From Acidobacteriota bacterium (GTDB lineage: Bacteria; Acidobacteriota; Vicinamibacteria; Vicinamibacterales; UBA2999): a stretch of 64,000 nucleotides of DNA. Position 1 is the first letter of the stretch; each line of letters opens with the position of its first letter. The stretch covers positions 140,943-204,942 of the forward strand of contig CAUJDN010000030.1 in assembly GCA_963169195.1 (NCBI GenBank). Reading direction: 5' to 3'. Positions 1 through 8,951 of this stretch are shown here, piece after piece. Under the pieces are notes generated by a model, which saw nothing but the letters and a program-made list of their open reading frames with translations, searched no databases and was not told where the DNA came from. Both the position numbers and the translations under genes were made by a program.

Positions 1-2
1 AG

Positions 3-1208
3 AGCAACATCCTGGACGTGTGGTTCGACTCCGGGTCCAGCCACGAGGCCGTGCTGCCCTTCCGCGAGCACCACCGCTGGCCCGCCGACCTCTACCTGGA
101 GGGGAGCGACCAGCACCGCGGCTGGTTCCACAGCTCGCTGCTCGTCGGAATCGGCACGCGCGGCCGCGCGCCGTTCGACCAGGTGCTGACGCACGGCTTC
201 GTGGTGGACGAGCAGGGCCGCAAGATGTCCAAGTCGCTCGGCAACTCGGTCGCGCCGCAGGACGTCATCAAGCAGAGCGGCGCGGAGATCCTCCGCCTGT
301 GGGTCTCGATGGTGGACTACCGCGAGGACATCCGCCTCGGCAAGGAGATCCTGGCGCGGACGGTGGAGGCCTACCGCAAGATCCGCAATGTGATCCGCGT
401 GCTGGTCGCGAACCTGTACGATTTCGACCCGGTGGCCGGCGCGGTCCCCCACGAGCGGATGCTCGAGATCGACCGCTGGGCCCTGGCGAAGTACGCCGAG
501 TGCGCGGACCGGATCGTCAGGGCCTACGACGACTACGACTACCCCGCGATCTTCCAGGCCGCCAGCACGTTCATCACGGTGGACATGAGCGCGTTCTACG
601 TGGACGTCACGAAGGACCGGATGTACACCTTCGGGGCGAACTCCGAGGCGCGGAGGTCCGGGCAGACGGCGATGTTCACCATCGTGGACGGCCTGGCGCG
701 GCTCCTGGCGCCCATCCTCTCGGTGACGATGGACGAGCTGTGGCGCGCGCTGCCGGGCGGACGGGCGCCGTCGGTCCACATGGCCCTGTTCCCGATGGGA
801 GACGAGACGGCGCGCCTGAGGTCCCCCGCGCTCCTGGATCGGTTCGCCACGCTCGGCGCCGTGCGCGACGAGGTGAACCTCGCGCTCGAGCAGAAGCGGC
901 AGGAGCAGGTGATCAAGGCCAACCTCTCCGCACAGGTGCGGCTCGAGACCGGCGGAGAGGAGGCGCGCCTGCTGGCGGACTGCCGCGACTTCCTGCCGAC
1001 GCTCTTCGGCGTCTCGCACGTGGAGCTGGTGACGCGTTCCGGGAGCGGCCCGGACGGCGGCCAGCCCAGGCGCATCACCGTCACGCGGGCGGATGGCGTC
1101 AGGTGCGAGCGCTGCTGGCGGTTCGTGCCCGCCGTGAGCGACGAGCCCGCCACCAGGGGACTCTGCGCGCGCTGCGTCGAGGCGCTGGCACTGGTGGCCG
1201 GACATTGA
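3..1208 (+). CDS. ileS: Isoleucyl-tRNA synthetase, C-terminal part
   Basis: This is the 3' part of a class I isoleucine-tRNA ligase, which charges tRNA-Ile in the cytoplasm; the start lies before the window. The reading frame is open from base 3 and gives VWFDSGSSHEAV, typical of the IleS catalytic core. The KMSKSLGN ATP-binding loop follows about 70 residues in, then the helical anticodon-binding domain. The C-terminus carries a zinc-finger pair, CERC and CARC, found in bacterial IleS. About 400 residues are present, so more than half of the usual 900-1000 residues lies upstream. lspA starts 2 bases after the stop; ileS-lspA adjacency is common in bacteria. Confidence 0.97.
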   Translation, partial: SNILDVWFDSGSSHEAVLPFREHHRWPADLYLEGSDQHRGWFHSSLLVGIGTRGRAPFDQVLTHGFVVDEQGRKMSKSLGNSVAPQDVIKQSGAEILRLWVSMVDYREDIRLGKEILARTVEAYRKIRNVIRVLVANLYDFDPVAGAVPHERMLEIDRWALAKYAECADRIVRAYDDYDYPAIFQAASTFITVDMSAFYVDVTKDRMYTFGANSEARRSGQTAMFTIVDGLARLLAPILSVTMDELWRALPGGRAPSVHMALFPMGDETARLRSPALLDRFATLGAVRDEVNLALEQKRQEQVIKANLSAQVRLETGGEEARLLADCRDFLPTLFGVSHVELVTRSGSGPDGGQPRRITVTRADGVRCERCWRFVPAVSDEPATRGLCARCVEALALVAGH

Positions 1209-1210
1209 GC

Positions 1211-1705
1211 ATGCTCCGCGAGCGGCGGCTCGAGATCGGCATCGTGCTGGTGGTGATCGTGCTCGACCAGATCGCGAAGGCGCTGGTCCGCAATACCCTG
1301 GCGCTGCACGAGAGCATCGACGTCATCCCGAACCTGCTGAACCTGACGCGGGTCCACAACACGGGCGCGGCGTTCGGGATGCTGAACAGCGTGGACTTCG
1401 CGTTCAAGGCCGTCGTGATGTCGATGGTGGCGCTCGCGGCCCTGGGCGGGGTGGCCTGGTATGCCTTCAGCGTGCCCCTCTCGGACCGCCTGGCACGCGT
1501 CGGCATCGCGGGCGTCGCCGGCGGGGCCGTCGGCAACCTCATCGACCGGGCGACCGCCGGCTACGTGCTCGATTTCGTGGACGCGTACTGGCGCGGGTGG
1601 CACTTCTGGGCGTTCAACGTGGCGGATGCCGCCATCACTCTTGGCGTCTGCTGCATGATTCTCGATATTCTGGGGCTGGGCCGCCGTGCATCCAATCCTG
1701 CTTAG
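1211..1705 (+). CDS. lspA: Lipoprotein signal peptidase (signal peptidase II)
   Basis: This inner-membrane aspartyl protease removes the signal peptide of prolipoproteins after lipid attachment by Lgt. The 164-residue product has four hydrophobic segments and the two family catalytic-Asp motifs, NLIDRATAGYVLDFVD and FNVADAAI. The ORF track extends this frame far upstream, but that part overlaps ileS. The ATG at 1211, two bases after the ileS stop, gives the normal family length of about 160. The 3' end overlaps lgt by 20 bases, so the consecutive lipoprotein-maturation enzymes are probably translated together. Several lipoproteins in this window (the TPR protein at 11306, the cyclophilin at 31735) would be substrates. 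Confidence 0.95.
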   Translation: MLRERRLEIGIVLVVIVLDQIAKALVRNTLALHESIDVIPNLLNLTRVHNTGAAFGMLNSVDFAFKAVVMSMVALAALGGVAWYAFSVPLSDRLARVGIAGVAGGAVGNLIDRATAGYVLDFVDAYWRGWHFWAFNVADAAITLGVCCMILDILGLGRRASNPA

Positions 1706-2507
1706 TCTCGGGCCGATCACCATCTACTCGTACGGCGTCCTGCTCGCTGCCGCCTACCTGATCGGCCTCGGCATGGCCGTCCGCAGGGCGCGCGCCGCCG
1801 GGCTGGACGGCAATCGCGTGCTCGACCTGGGCATCTGGGTCATCATCGCCGCCCTCGTCGGCGCCAAGGCCCTGCTCTTCGTCGTCGACTTCGAGCACTT
1901 CACCGGCAGCTGGGAGGCGTTCACGACGCTCCTCCGCTCGGGCGGCGTGTTCTACGGCGGGCTGATCGCCGCCGTCGTCGTCTGCATCCACCAGCTCCGC
2001 AAGCACAGGCTGCCGCTCTGGCAGTCGGGGGACCTCTTCGCGCCGGGCATCGCCCTCGGCTACATGGTGGGCCGCCTGGGCTGCCTGATGGCGGGCTGCT
2101 GCTACGGCCGGCCGACCGAGGTCGCCTGGGCCATCACGTTCACCGATCCGGCGGCCAGCCTGAACGTGGGCACTCCGCTCAACGTGCCCCTGCACCCGAC
2201 GCAGGCCTACGAGTCCATCGCCGGGCTGGTGATCCTCGTGGCGCTGCTCGTCCTCGAGAGGCGCGGCCGCGCGTTCCCGGGGCGGACCTTCTGGGTGTTC
2301 GTCCTCCTCTACTCCGTCTCGCGCTTCGTCATCGAGTTCTACCGCGGCGACGACCGCGGCTTCGTCTTCGATGTGGTGTCCACCTCCCAGGCGATCTCCC
2401 TGGTGCTCGCGCCGGTCAGCCTGTTCATGCTGTGGTACCTGCGCCGTCCCGAGCAGCCGCCCGCCGCGGACGTGCCGCGGGGGCCGCGGAAGCCGCGGTT
2501 CGCGTGA
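1686..2507 (+). CDS. lgt: Prolipoprotein diacylglyceryl transferase
   Basis: This integral membrane enzyme transfers diacylglycerol from phosphatidylglycerol to the lipobox cysteine, the first step of lipoprotein maturation. The 273-residue product begins MHPILLSLGPITIYSYG, the typical Lgt N-terminus, and has about seven hydrophobic segments. It carries GRLGCLMAGCCYG, the equivalent of the GRxGNFxNGE signature, and LHPTQAYES. The start is GTG and lies inside lspA. The Lgt signature has Cys and Met-Ala where E. coli has Asn-Phe; similar variants occur in other phyla, so I do not read it as inactivation. Confidence 0.95.
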   Translation: MHPILLSLGPITIYSYGVLLAAAYLIGLGMAVRRARAAGLDGNRVLDLGIWVIIAALVGAKALLFVVDFEHFTGSWEAFTTLLRSGGVFYGGLIAAVVVCIHQLRKHRLPLWQSGDLFAPGIALGYMVGRLGCLMAGCCYGRPTEVAWAITFTDPAASLNVGTPLNVPLHPTQAYESIAGLVILVALLVLERRGRAFPGRTFWVFVLLYSVSRFVIEFYRGDDRGFVFDVVSTSQAISLVLAPVSLFMLWYLRRPEQPPAADVPRGPRKPRFA

Positions 2508-2561
2508 GGCACGGGGGTTCGAGGTACCCGGATTCAACGCCGGTCGCCCCATCCTGATCCG

Positions 2562-3563
2562 ATGACGAGTCACGTGTTCACCGTGCCGGCCGAGGCAGAA
2601 GGCGAGCGGCTCGACCGCTATCTCGCTGGCGAGATTCCGCAGCGCTCCCGGTCGCAGATCCAGCGACTGATCGACGAAGGGCACGTCCGCGTGCCGCGGG
2701 TGAAGGTGACCAGGGCCAACGTCCAGCTGCGCGACGGTGACATCATCGAGGTGCGGCTGCCCGACGCGGCTCCCGCCGCGCCCGTCGCGGAGGACATCCC
2801 GCTCGACATCCTGCACGACGATGAGGATGTGGTCGTGGTGAACAAGCCGGCGGGGATGGTGGTGCACCCGGCGGCGGGCAATCCACGGGGCACGCTGGTC
2901 AACGCCCTGCTCCACCACGTCAAGGACCTCAGTGGCATCGGAGGCCAGCGGCGCCCGGGCATCGTGCACCGGCTGGACAAGGGCACGAGCGGCGTGATGG
3001 TGGTGGCCAAGCACGACAGGGCCCACCAGGAGCTGTCGCGTCAGTTCCACGACCGCGAGGTCGAGAAGGAGTACGTCGCCCTCGTGTGGGGCCTGGTGCA
3101 GCAGCGAAAGCGGATTGACGCCTCCATCGGGCGCGATCCGAAGCACCGGCAGAAGATGTCGACGCGGGCCACGCGCGCCCGCGACGCCGTGACCAGGGTG
3201 ACCTGGGCGCGGGACCTGAAGGGTCTGACCCTGCTGCGCGTGGCGATTGCCACGGGGCGTACGCACCAGATCCGCGTGCACCTGAGCGCCATCGGCCACC
3301 CCATCGTGGGCGACGCGCTCTACGGCGGCGTGCACCGGAGGGTGCCGGGACCCTTCCGCGCGGTGCAGCGGCTGTCGCGCCCATTCCTGCACGCCGAGCG
3401 CCTGGCGTTCACGCACCCGCGCACGGGCGAGCGCCTGACGTTCGTCGCGCCCCTCCCCGCGGATCTGGAAGCGGTGCTGCGAGACGTCACGCCCGCCGGG
3501 ATGCAGGCGAGCGTGTTTGGGGAGGCACCGGATGAGCCGGAAGCCGACGGTCACGCGCGTTAG
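2562..3563 (+). CDS. rluD: RluD-type 23S rRNA pseudouridine synthase
   Basis: This RluA/RluD-family enzyme converts uridines in large-subunit rRNA to pseudouridine. An N-terminal S4 RNA-binding domain (about residues 15-75, RLDRYLAGEIPQRSRSQIQ) precedes the catalytic domain. The latter carries HRLDKGTSGVMVVAK with the catalytic Asp, and later GRTHQIRVHL. The 333-residue length is normal for the family. Exact modification positions (1911/1915/1917 in E. coli RluD) are inferred from family resemblance only. The gene follows lgt after about 55 bases and its 3' end overlaps the Nudix gene by 32 bases. Confidence 0.92.
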   Translation: MTSHVFTVPAEAEGERLDRYLAGEIPQRSRSQIQRLIDEGHVRVPRVKVTRANVQLRDGDIIEVRLPDAAPAAPVAEDIPLDILHDDEDVVVVNKPAGMVVHPAAGNPRGTLVNALLHHVKDLSGIGGQRRPGIVHRLDKGTSGVMVVAKHDRAHQELSRQFHDREVEKEYVALVWGLVQQRKRIDASIGRDPKHRQKMSTRATRARDAVTRVTWARDLKGLTLLRVAIATGRTHQIRVHLSAIGHPIVGDALYGGVHRRVPGPFRAVQRLSRPFLHAERLAFTHPRTGERLTFVAPLPADLEAVLRDVTPAGMQASVFGEAPDEPEADGHAR

Positions 3564-4074
3564 CCGGCGCACGATCTACCAGGGGCGGATCTTCCGCGTC
3601 GAGGTGGACCGGGTGACGCTGCCGACCGGCCACACGCTGGACATGGAGGTGATCCGGCATCCCGGGTCGGTGGTGCTGCTGCCGCAGCCCACTCCCGCGC
3701 AGATCATCCTCGTCCGCCAGTATCGCTACACCCTCGACCGCGACATCTGGGAGCTGCCGGCCGGCAGCCTCAAGCCCGGGGAGGACCCCGACGCCGCGGC
3801 CGCGCGGGAGTGCGAGGAGGAGATCGGCCTGGCACCGGGCCGCGTGGAACGCCTGCAGGGCTTCCATCCCACGCCGGGGTTCTGCGACGAGCTGATGATC
3901 TACTACCGGTGCACGGAGCTCGGGCCGCCGGCCCCCGGATCCGCCGCGCGGCAGGACGAGGACGAGGACATCGAGCCGCGCACGTTCACGCTGGCCGAGG
4001 CGCGGGCGCTGGTCGCTTCGGGTGAAATCGTGGACCTGAAGACGGTGGCGGGACTGGCGCTCATCGAGGCGTGA
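3532..4074 (+). CDS. Nudix hydrolase, probable ADP-ribose pyrophosphatase
   Basis: The product is a Nudix hydrolase most like ADP-ribose pyrophosphatases, which split ADP-ribose to AMP and ribose 5-phosphate. The complete Nudix box is visible as [20 protein letters not shown] followed by IGL, matching Gx5Ex7REUxEExGU. Upstream [20 protein letters not shown] is typical of the ADPR subgroup. The track starts this frame at a TTG (3517). I prefer the ATG at 3532 because a GGAGG lies about 6 bases before it, giving 180 residues. The gene overlaps the end of rluD and converges on lon. Confidence 0.9.
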   Translation: MSRKPTVTRVSRRTIYQGRIFRVEVDRVTLPTGHTLDMEVIRHPGSVVLLPQPTPAQIILVRQYRYTLDRDIWELPAGSLKPGEDPDAAAARECEEEIGLAPGRVERLQGFHPTPGFCDELMIYYRCTELGPPAPGSAARQDEDEDIEPRTFTLAEARALVASGEIVDLKTVAGLALIEA

Positions 4075-4110
4075 CGCCAGCGCCGAACGAGCCCGTGATC
4101 CCGCGGGCCC

Positions 4111-6552
4111 TCACTGCAGGCCGGCGTGGGCGCGGCGTCCGTGGGCGGCCCTGGCCTTCGCGGCCGCGCCGCGGGTGGCCGGGAGCAGCGCCAGCAGCAG
4201 CACCTCGTCGATGGTGCTGGCCAGGTGGATGGTGAGCCCGCGTCGGAGTTCCTCGTTCAGATCCTCCTTCACGTTCTTCTCGTTCATCTTGGGCAGAATC
4301 ACTTCCTTGATTCCGGCCCGCCTGGCCGCCAGCACCTTCTCCTTGATGCCGCCCACGGGCAGCACCTTGCCCGAGAGCGTGATCTCACCGGTCATCGCCA
4401 CATCGCTCCGCACCGGGCGGCGCGAGAGCGCCGACACGAGCGAGGTGACCATGGTGACCCCGGCCGACGGCCCGTCCTTGGGAATCGCCCCCGAGGGGAC
4501 GTGCAGGTGAATCTCCGACGACTTGAAGAACTCGGGGTCGATGTTCCACTCCGTCGCATGCGCGCGCACCCACGAGAGCGCGGCACGCGCCGACTCCTTC
4601 ATCACATCGCCGAGCTGGCCGGTGAGCGTGAGCGACCCCCCGCCCGCCATGCGCGACGTCTCCACGAAGAGCACCTCGCCGCCGACGGGCGTCCAGGCCA
4701 TGCCGGTGGCCACCCCGGGCTGCCGGGTCCGAAGCTCCACCTCCTCGTCCAGGAACCGGGGCGCGCCGAGCAGCGCGTGCACGAGGTCCGCGGTCACGCG
4801 GATTCTCGACTCGTCACCCTCGGCACGCCGGCGCGCAATCTTCCGGCAGATGGCCCCGATTTCCCGCTCCAGGTTCCGCACGCCGGCCTCGCGGGTGTAC
4901 CCGCGGATGACGGCGCGCAGCCCCTGGTCGGAGAAGGCCACCTGCTTCGGGGTGAGGCCGTGGTTCTGGATCTGCTTGGCCACGAGGTGGTCGCGCGCGA
5001 TGGCGAGCTTCTCCTCTTCCGTGTAGCCGGCGAGTTCCAGCACCTCCATGCGGTCCCGGAGCGGCCCGGGAATCGTGTCGAGCACGTTGGCCGTCGTGAT
5101 GAAGAGCACCTCGGAGAGATCGAACGGCACGTCGAGATAGTGGTCGCGGAACGTGTGGTTCTGCTCGGGATCGAGCACCTCGAGGAGGGCGGACGAAGGG
5201 TCGCCCCGAAAATCGGCGCCCAGCTTGTCGATCTCGTCGAGGATGAACACCGGGTTCTTCGATTCCGCGCGGCGCAGGCCCTGGATGATCTGCCCGGGCA
5301 GCGCGCCGATGTACGTGCGCCGATGGCCGCGAATCTCCGCCTCGTCCCGGACACCGCCGAGCGAGATGCGGACGAACTTGCGCCCGAGCGCCGAGGCGAT
5401 GGAGCGCGCCAGCGACGTCTTGCCCACCCCCGGCGGGCCGACGAAGCACAGGATCGGTCCCTTGAGCGCCGGGTTCAGCTTGCGGACGGCGAGGTACTCC
5501 AGGATGCGATCCTTGAGCTTGTCCAGCCCCGAGTGCTCGTCGTCGAGGATCGCCTTCGTGCGCTCGAGGTCGATGACCTCCTCGGTGCGCGTGGACCACG
5601 GCAGGGCCACGATCCAGTCGAGATAGGTGCGCGCGACCGTGAACTCGGCGGCCGCCGGCGGCATCCTCGACAGCCGGTCCAGCTCGCGCAGCGCCTCCTT
5701 CTTCACCACCTCGGGCAGGCCCGCCGCCTCTATCTTCTCGCGGAGCTCGTCGATCTCCCGCGTCTGGTCGTCGCCCTCGCCCAGCTCCTTCTGGATGGCC
5801 TTCAGCTGCTCCCGCAGGAAGTAGTCACGCTGGTTCTTGCCCACCTCCGACTGCACCTGCGACTGGATCTTCGATCCGAGCTCCAGGACCTCCAGCTCCT
5901 TGATGAGCAGGCGGTTGAGCAGGTCGAGGCGCGCGCGCACGTCCAGCGTGGCCAGCACCTCCTGCTTGGTCTCGGTGCCGATGGTGCTCAGGCTCGACGC
6001 GATGAAGTCGGCCAGGCGCCCGGCCTCGGTGATGTTGATGGCGAGCGTCTGCAGGTCGTCCGACATGAGCGGCGACAGCGACACGATCTGCTGGAAATTG
6101 GTCTTGATGTTCCGCTGGAGCGCGTCGATCTCCAGCTTGTCCTTGTCAGCCAGGACCTCGGGCAGCTCGGTGACCCTGGCGCGCAGGTAGGGCCGCGCCG
6201 CGGTCATCTCGTCCAGCCGGACACGCGCCAGACCCTGCACGATGATGCGCAGGCTGCCGTCGGGCAGCTTGAACATCTTGTGAATGTGGCTCGCCGTGCC
6301 GACCGGATGGAGGTCCGCCTGCTGCGGATCGTCTTCCGCGGCCTCCTTCTGCGCGAAGACGGCGATCATCTTCCCGCCGGCCACGGCCTCGTCGATGAGC
6401 CGGACCGAGCTCTCGCGCGCCACGGCCAGGGGCATGAAGGCCTGGGGAAACAGCACCGTGTCGCGGAGCGGCAGCACCGCAATCTCGGCCGGTACCGGCG
6501 CCGACAGGCGGGCTTGCTCTTCGGACACGACAGGTTCGATGTGATCGCTCAT
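4111..6552 (-). CDS. lon: ATP-dependent Lon protease
   Basis: This cytosolic AAA+ serine protease degrades misfolded and regulatory proteins. The 813-residue product has the three Lon parts: an N-terminal substrate-binding domain ([18 protein letters not shown]), an AAA+ module with Walker [10 protein letters not shown] and Walker B FILDEIDK, and a C-terminal protease domain. The catalytic Ser lies in PKDGPSAG and the catalytic Lys in [13 protein letters not shown]. The full family length is present. Upstream on the minus strand a TTGCCG and TAGAGT pair, about 16 bases apart, is a plausible promoter; I saw no CIRCE element. A dksA/traR-like gene lies 117 bases upstream in the same direction. 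Confidence 0.97.
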   Translation of the reverse strand: MSDHIEPVVSEEQARLSAPVPAEIAVLPLRDTVLFPQAFMPLAVARESSVRLIDEAVAGGKMIAVFAQKEAAEDDPQQADLHPVGTASHIHKMFKLPDGSLRIIVQGLARVRLDEMTAARPYLRARVTELPEVLADKDKLEIDALQRNIKTNFQQIVSLSPLMSDDLQTLAINITEAGRLADFIASSLSTIGTETKQEVLATLDVRARLDLLNRLLIKELEVLELGSKIQSQVQSEVGKNQRDYFLREQLKAIQKELGEGDDQTREIDELREKIEAAGLPEVVKKEALRELDRLSRMPPAAAEFTVARTYLDWIVALPWSTRTEEVIDLERTKAILDDEHSGLDKLKDRILEYLAVRKLNPALKGPILCFVGPPGVGKTSLARSIASALGRKFVRISLGGVRDEAEIRGHRRTYIGALPGQIIQGLRRAESKNPVFILDEIDKLGADFRGDPSSALLEVLDPEQNHTFRDHYLDVPFDLSEVLFITTANVLDTIPGPLRDRMEVLELAGYTEEEKLAIARDHLVAKQIQNHGLTPKQVAFSDQGLRAVIRGYTREAGVRNLEREIGAICRKIARRRAEGDESRIRVTADLVHALLGAPRFLDEEVELRTRQPGVATGMAWTPVGGEVLFVETSRMAGGGSLTLTGQLGDVMKESARAALSWVRAHATEWNIDPEFFKSSEIHLHVPSGAIPKDGPSAGVTMVTSLVSALSRRPVRSDVAMTGEITLSGKVLPVGGIKEKVLAARRAGIKEVILPKMNEKNVKEDLNEELRRGLTIHLASTIDEVLLLALLPATRGAAAKARAAHGRRAHAGLQ

Positions 6553-6669
6553 GCGACCCCCCGCGAAGACTCTAGGCGATGACGTTGGAACGGCAAGCCC
6601 GGTTCGGGCCGGTGAGGGGCGCAGGCCCCGCCACCGGCGGAGCCTGCTGTTCGGGAAGGACGCCGGGTG

Positions 6670-7131
6670 TTACCCCTGGAACTCGTAGAAGAGGCTGGAT
6701 GCGCCTCGGCGCTGGGCCAGGCGCTCGCGCTTCTGCGCCATCTCCCGCGCCTCCTCGCAGTCCTTGCAGCGGACCGCGAACGGCAGCGCGCGCAGCCGCT
6801 GCTCGGCAATCTCGTCGCCACACTCGAAGCAGTGACCGTAGGTCCCTTCCTCGAGACGCGAGAGCGCCTCGTTGATCTTGTTCAGCGTCTCCGCCTTCAT
6901 CTGGATGAGGGCGAACTCGATGTCCTCCTGGATATCGACCTCGCTGGTCTCGCCCTGATCCATCACCTCGTGCGGCTTCTCGGACCCCTCGGCCCGCACG
7001 CCGCGGATCCGCCCCTGGACCTCGCTCAGAATGTCGCGACGGCGATCCTCGAGGATCGTCCGCAGTTCGTCGTACCGCGCTCCCCGTGATGCTGCTGCGA
7101 CAGCCGCGCCGCGCTTCGTAACCTTGGCCAT
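6670..7131 (-). CDS. DksA/TraR C4-type zinc-finger protein
   Basis: The product resembles the DksA/TraR family, which binds RNA polymerase through the secondary channel and works with ppGpp. It has an N-terminal coiled-coil stretch (DELRTILEDRRRDILSEVQ), a conserved HEVMDQGETSEVD segment, and a C-terminal zinc finger CFECGDEI...CKDC. The track begins 24 codons upstream. I use the ATG at 7131, giving MAKVTKRG, because a GGAAGGAG lies about 10 bases before it. At 153 residues it matches the family. A rel gene lies nearby at 8952, but a functional link is only inferred from the family. Confidence 0.88.
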   Translation of the reverse strand: MAKVTKRGAAVAAASRGARYDELRTILEDRRRDILSEVQGRIRGVRAEGSEKPHEVMDQGETSEVDIQEDIEFALIQMKAETLNKINEALSRLEEGTYGHCFECGDEIAEQRLRALPFAVRCKDCEEAREMAQKRERLAQRRGASSLFYEFQG

Positions 7132-7639
7132 GACAGCCACTCCTTCCTCTCCCCCCCACCAGCCGTTCTTCTGGGAGGCGTATGATGCCCGCCCTCCTTG
7201 CAAAGGCGGTGCCTATGAACCCGGCCAGAACCCCTGGGCCGGAAACGGTCGGTTGTCCTGCAGGCGGTCGTTCGGGAGTATGAAGTTGTGGGGTGGTCCG
7301 GCCACCCGACTGGGTGCACCAACCGCGAGACCCCGCCCTCTCGACCTACTGCAAACCACTCATTTTCAAAGAGTTAACTGACCACTTCCAGATGGCACGT
7401 GTTCCGTCGAACACCGTTCACTGCCTATTAGACGCCGGAGTGGCCAATCGGGTTCTTGGACATATGTCCGCCCCCACATGTCCTTTCGTGGGGACACCAA
7501 TAAACCGCGAAACGGTAGCACGAATCCCGCAGTGTGGCAAGTCGTCCACATGGTGTCTCTCCGGCGCCGGTTGCCGGATTCCAGTCAGCGGCTCGCCGGC
7601 AGCAGGAAAACGCGCGCCGCTCGCTGTAATCTCTACATA
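7132..7639. other. Non-coding divergent intergenic region with a small palindrome
   Basis: About 500 bases separate the divergent dksA-like gene and the Cys-rich protein gene. No ORF here has credible composition and no tRNA fold was found. The only structure I see is a perfect 12-bp palindrome GGACATATGTCC at 7458-7469. It is followed by CCCCAC...GTGGGG, which could form a small hairpin around 7472-7493. Base composition is lower in GC than the flanks around 7360-7450. It probably holds both promoters, but I cannot place them confidently. Confidence 0.5.
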
Positions 7640-8275
7640 GTGACCTGCCCCCTCTGCTCGCGACGACCGGCCAAGCGTGCCTGCCCGGCGCTCGGCCGGC
7701 CCATCTGTCCCACGTGCTGCGCCACGAAGCGGCTGGTCGAGATCCGATGCCCGGCCGACTGTCCTCACCTGACGAGCGCGCAGAAGCACCCGGCGGCCGT
7801 CGTGCGGCGCCAGCAAGAACGGGATCTCACGACGCTCATCGCGTCGATGGGGCGCCGGCTCACCGAGCCACAGCTCCAGATCTGCTTTCTGCTGTCCAGC
7901 CTCATCGTCCGACACCGGCCCGACGGGCCGGTCACCCTGGCCGACGACGACGTCGCCGACGCCACCAGTGCCATGGCAGGCACCCTCGAGGCGGCGCGCA
8001 GCGGAATCATCGCGGAGATCGCGGGCGCGTCGCCGGTCAGCGAGGGCCTGAGGCGCGAGCTGGATGCGCTGCTGGCCGAAGTTGGCAAGGGCGCAGGTGC
8101 CCGGTTCGCGGGCGACGCCGCGGAGGTGCTGCGCGGCATCGAGCGTGGCGCCCGGCACGAGGCGCCCGGCATTGACGAAGGCCCGGACGGCTACCTGGCA
8201 CTGCTGCGGCGGGTGCTGCCGCCGCCGGCGGCGGAGGAGCCCGCAGCCGAGGCGTCGCCCATCATTCTCCCGTAG
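7640..8275 (+). CDS. Hypothetical protein with N-terminal cysteine-rich (zinc-ribbon-like) motif
   Basis: I do not recognise this protein. From the GTG at 7640 it is 211 residues and opens with MTCPLCSRRPAKRACPALGR, then CPTCCATKRLVEIRCPADCPH. These closely spaced Cys pairs look like a treble-clef or zinc-ribbon site. The remainder is Ala/Leu-rich and predicted helical, with no catalytic motif I know. The track's earlier starts (7478) have unlike composition and no Cys motif, so the GTG is preferred. It has no obvious Shine-Dalgarno; TGTAAT lies 9 bases before it, which would fit a very short leader. It precedes rpmB by about 70 bases. Confidence 0.7.
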   Translation: MTCPLCSRRPAKRACPALGRPICPTCCATKRLVEIRCPADCPHLTSAQKHPAAVVRRQQERDLTTLIASMGRRLTEPQLQICFLLSSLIVRHRPDGPVTLADDDVADATSAMAGTLEAARSGIIAEIAGASPVSEGLRRELDALLAEVGKGAGARFAGDAAEVLRGIERGARHEAPGIDEGPDGYLALLRRVLPPPAAEEPAAEASPIILP

Positions 8276-8289
8276 TCCCGAACGGCGCT

Positions 8290-8319
8290 TTGCCTTGATC
8301 CGCGGGTCTGCACTATGAT
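8290..8319 (+). promoter_or_regulatory. Candidate sigma-70-type promoter of rpmB-ridA
   Basis: TTGCCT at 8290-8295 and TATGAT at 8314-8319 are separated by 18 bases. They lie about 27 bases before the rpmB start, which has its own AGGAG. The -10 matches the consensus at five of six positions. Confidence 0.5.
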
Positions 8320-8346
8320 TGGAGTTTGTCCCAGGAGTCGTGAACG

Positions 8347-8538
8347 ATGGCTATGCGCTGTGAAATCTGCGGGAAGGGGCCGGTGGTCGGCCGCCGCGTG
8401 TCCCACGCCCACAACGTCCGTCCCCGGCGGTTCGAACCCAACCTGCAGAGCGTCCGGGCCGTGGTGAACGGCGCGGCGAAGCGGGTGCGCGTCTGCACGC
8501 GCTGCATCCGGTCGCGCAAGATCGTCAAGGCCGCCTAG
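8347..8538 (+). CDS. rpmB: 50S ribosomal protein L28
   Basis: L28 is a small structural protein of the large ribosomal subunit. The 63-residue product has the family signatures GKGPVVGRRVSHAHN and RRFEPNLQSVR. It keeps two CxxC pairs, CEIC near the N-terminus and CTRC near the C-terminus. This makes it the zinc-binding (C+) form rather than the cysteine-free form used by some bacteria under zinc limitation. An AGGAG lies 11 bases before the ATG. ridA begins 2 bases after the stop, so the two are probably co-transcribed. Confidence 0.97.
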   Translation: MAMRCEICGKGPVVGRRVSHAHNVRPRRFEPNLQSVRAVVNGAAKRVRVCTRCIRSRKIVKAA

Positions 8539-8540
8539 CC

Positions 8541-8921
8541 ATGCGCGAGGTCGTCAGCTCGCCGGGTGCGCCGGCGGCCATCGGCCCGTACTCCGCTGGC
8601 GTCCGGGCCGGGGCGCTGCTCTTCCTGTCGGGATCGATTCCGCTCGACCCGGCGACCGGGCAGATCGTGCCGGGGGACATTTCAGCCCAGGCGACGCGCG
8701 TGATGGAGAACATCAAGGCGCTGCTCGCCGCGGCGGGTGCGGACTTCCGTCACGTCGTCAAGACGACGGTGTTCCTGGCCGACATGAACGAGTTCGCCGC
8801 GATGAACGAGGTCTACGCGACGTACTTCGCAGCCCCGTTTCCCGCCCGATCCACGGTCCAGGTCGCGCGCCTGCCGCGCGACGTGCGCCTCGAGATCGAA
8901 GTCGTCGCCGTCCTGGACTAG
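8541..8921 (+). CDS. ridA: RidA family reactive-intermediate deaminase
   Basis: RidA/YjgF/UK114 proteins hydrolyse reactive enamine/imine intermediates made by pyridoxal-phosphate enzymes such as threonine dehydratase. The 126-residue product has the family start SSPGAPAAIGPYSAGV and the C-terminal ARSTVQVARLPRDVRLEIEVVAVL, which contains the conserved catalytic Arg. Length is exactly that of the family. It follows rpmB after 2 bases and converges on rel, with only 30 bases between the stops and no clear terminator. Confidence 0.95.
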   Translation: MREVVSSPGAPAAIGPYSAGVRAGALLFLSGSIPLDPATGQIVPGDISAQATRVMENIKALLAAAGADFRHVVKTTVFLADMNEFAAMNEVYATYFAAPFPARSTVQVARLPRDVRLEIEVVAVLD

Positions 8922-8951
8922 GAAGCAACCCCGAGGGCAGGAGGGACGCGC

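Noticed and set aside
4126-6582. 818-residue ORF antisense to lon
   Set aside because: Arg/His/Leu-rich shadow in the GC-rich opposite strand; the lon frame has full catalytic motifs.
7204-7639. Possible tRNA or small RNA in the dksA-like upstream gap
   Set aside because: No cloverleaf, anticodon arm or CCA end, and no terminator after a candidate.
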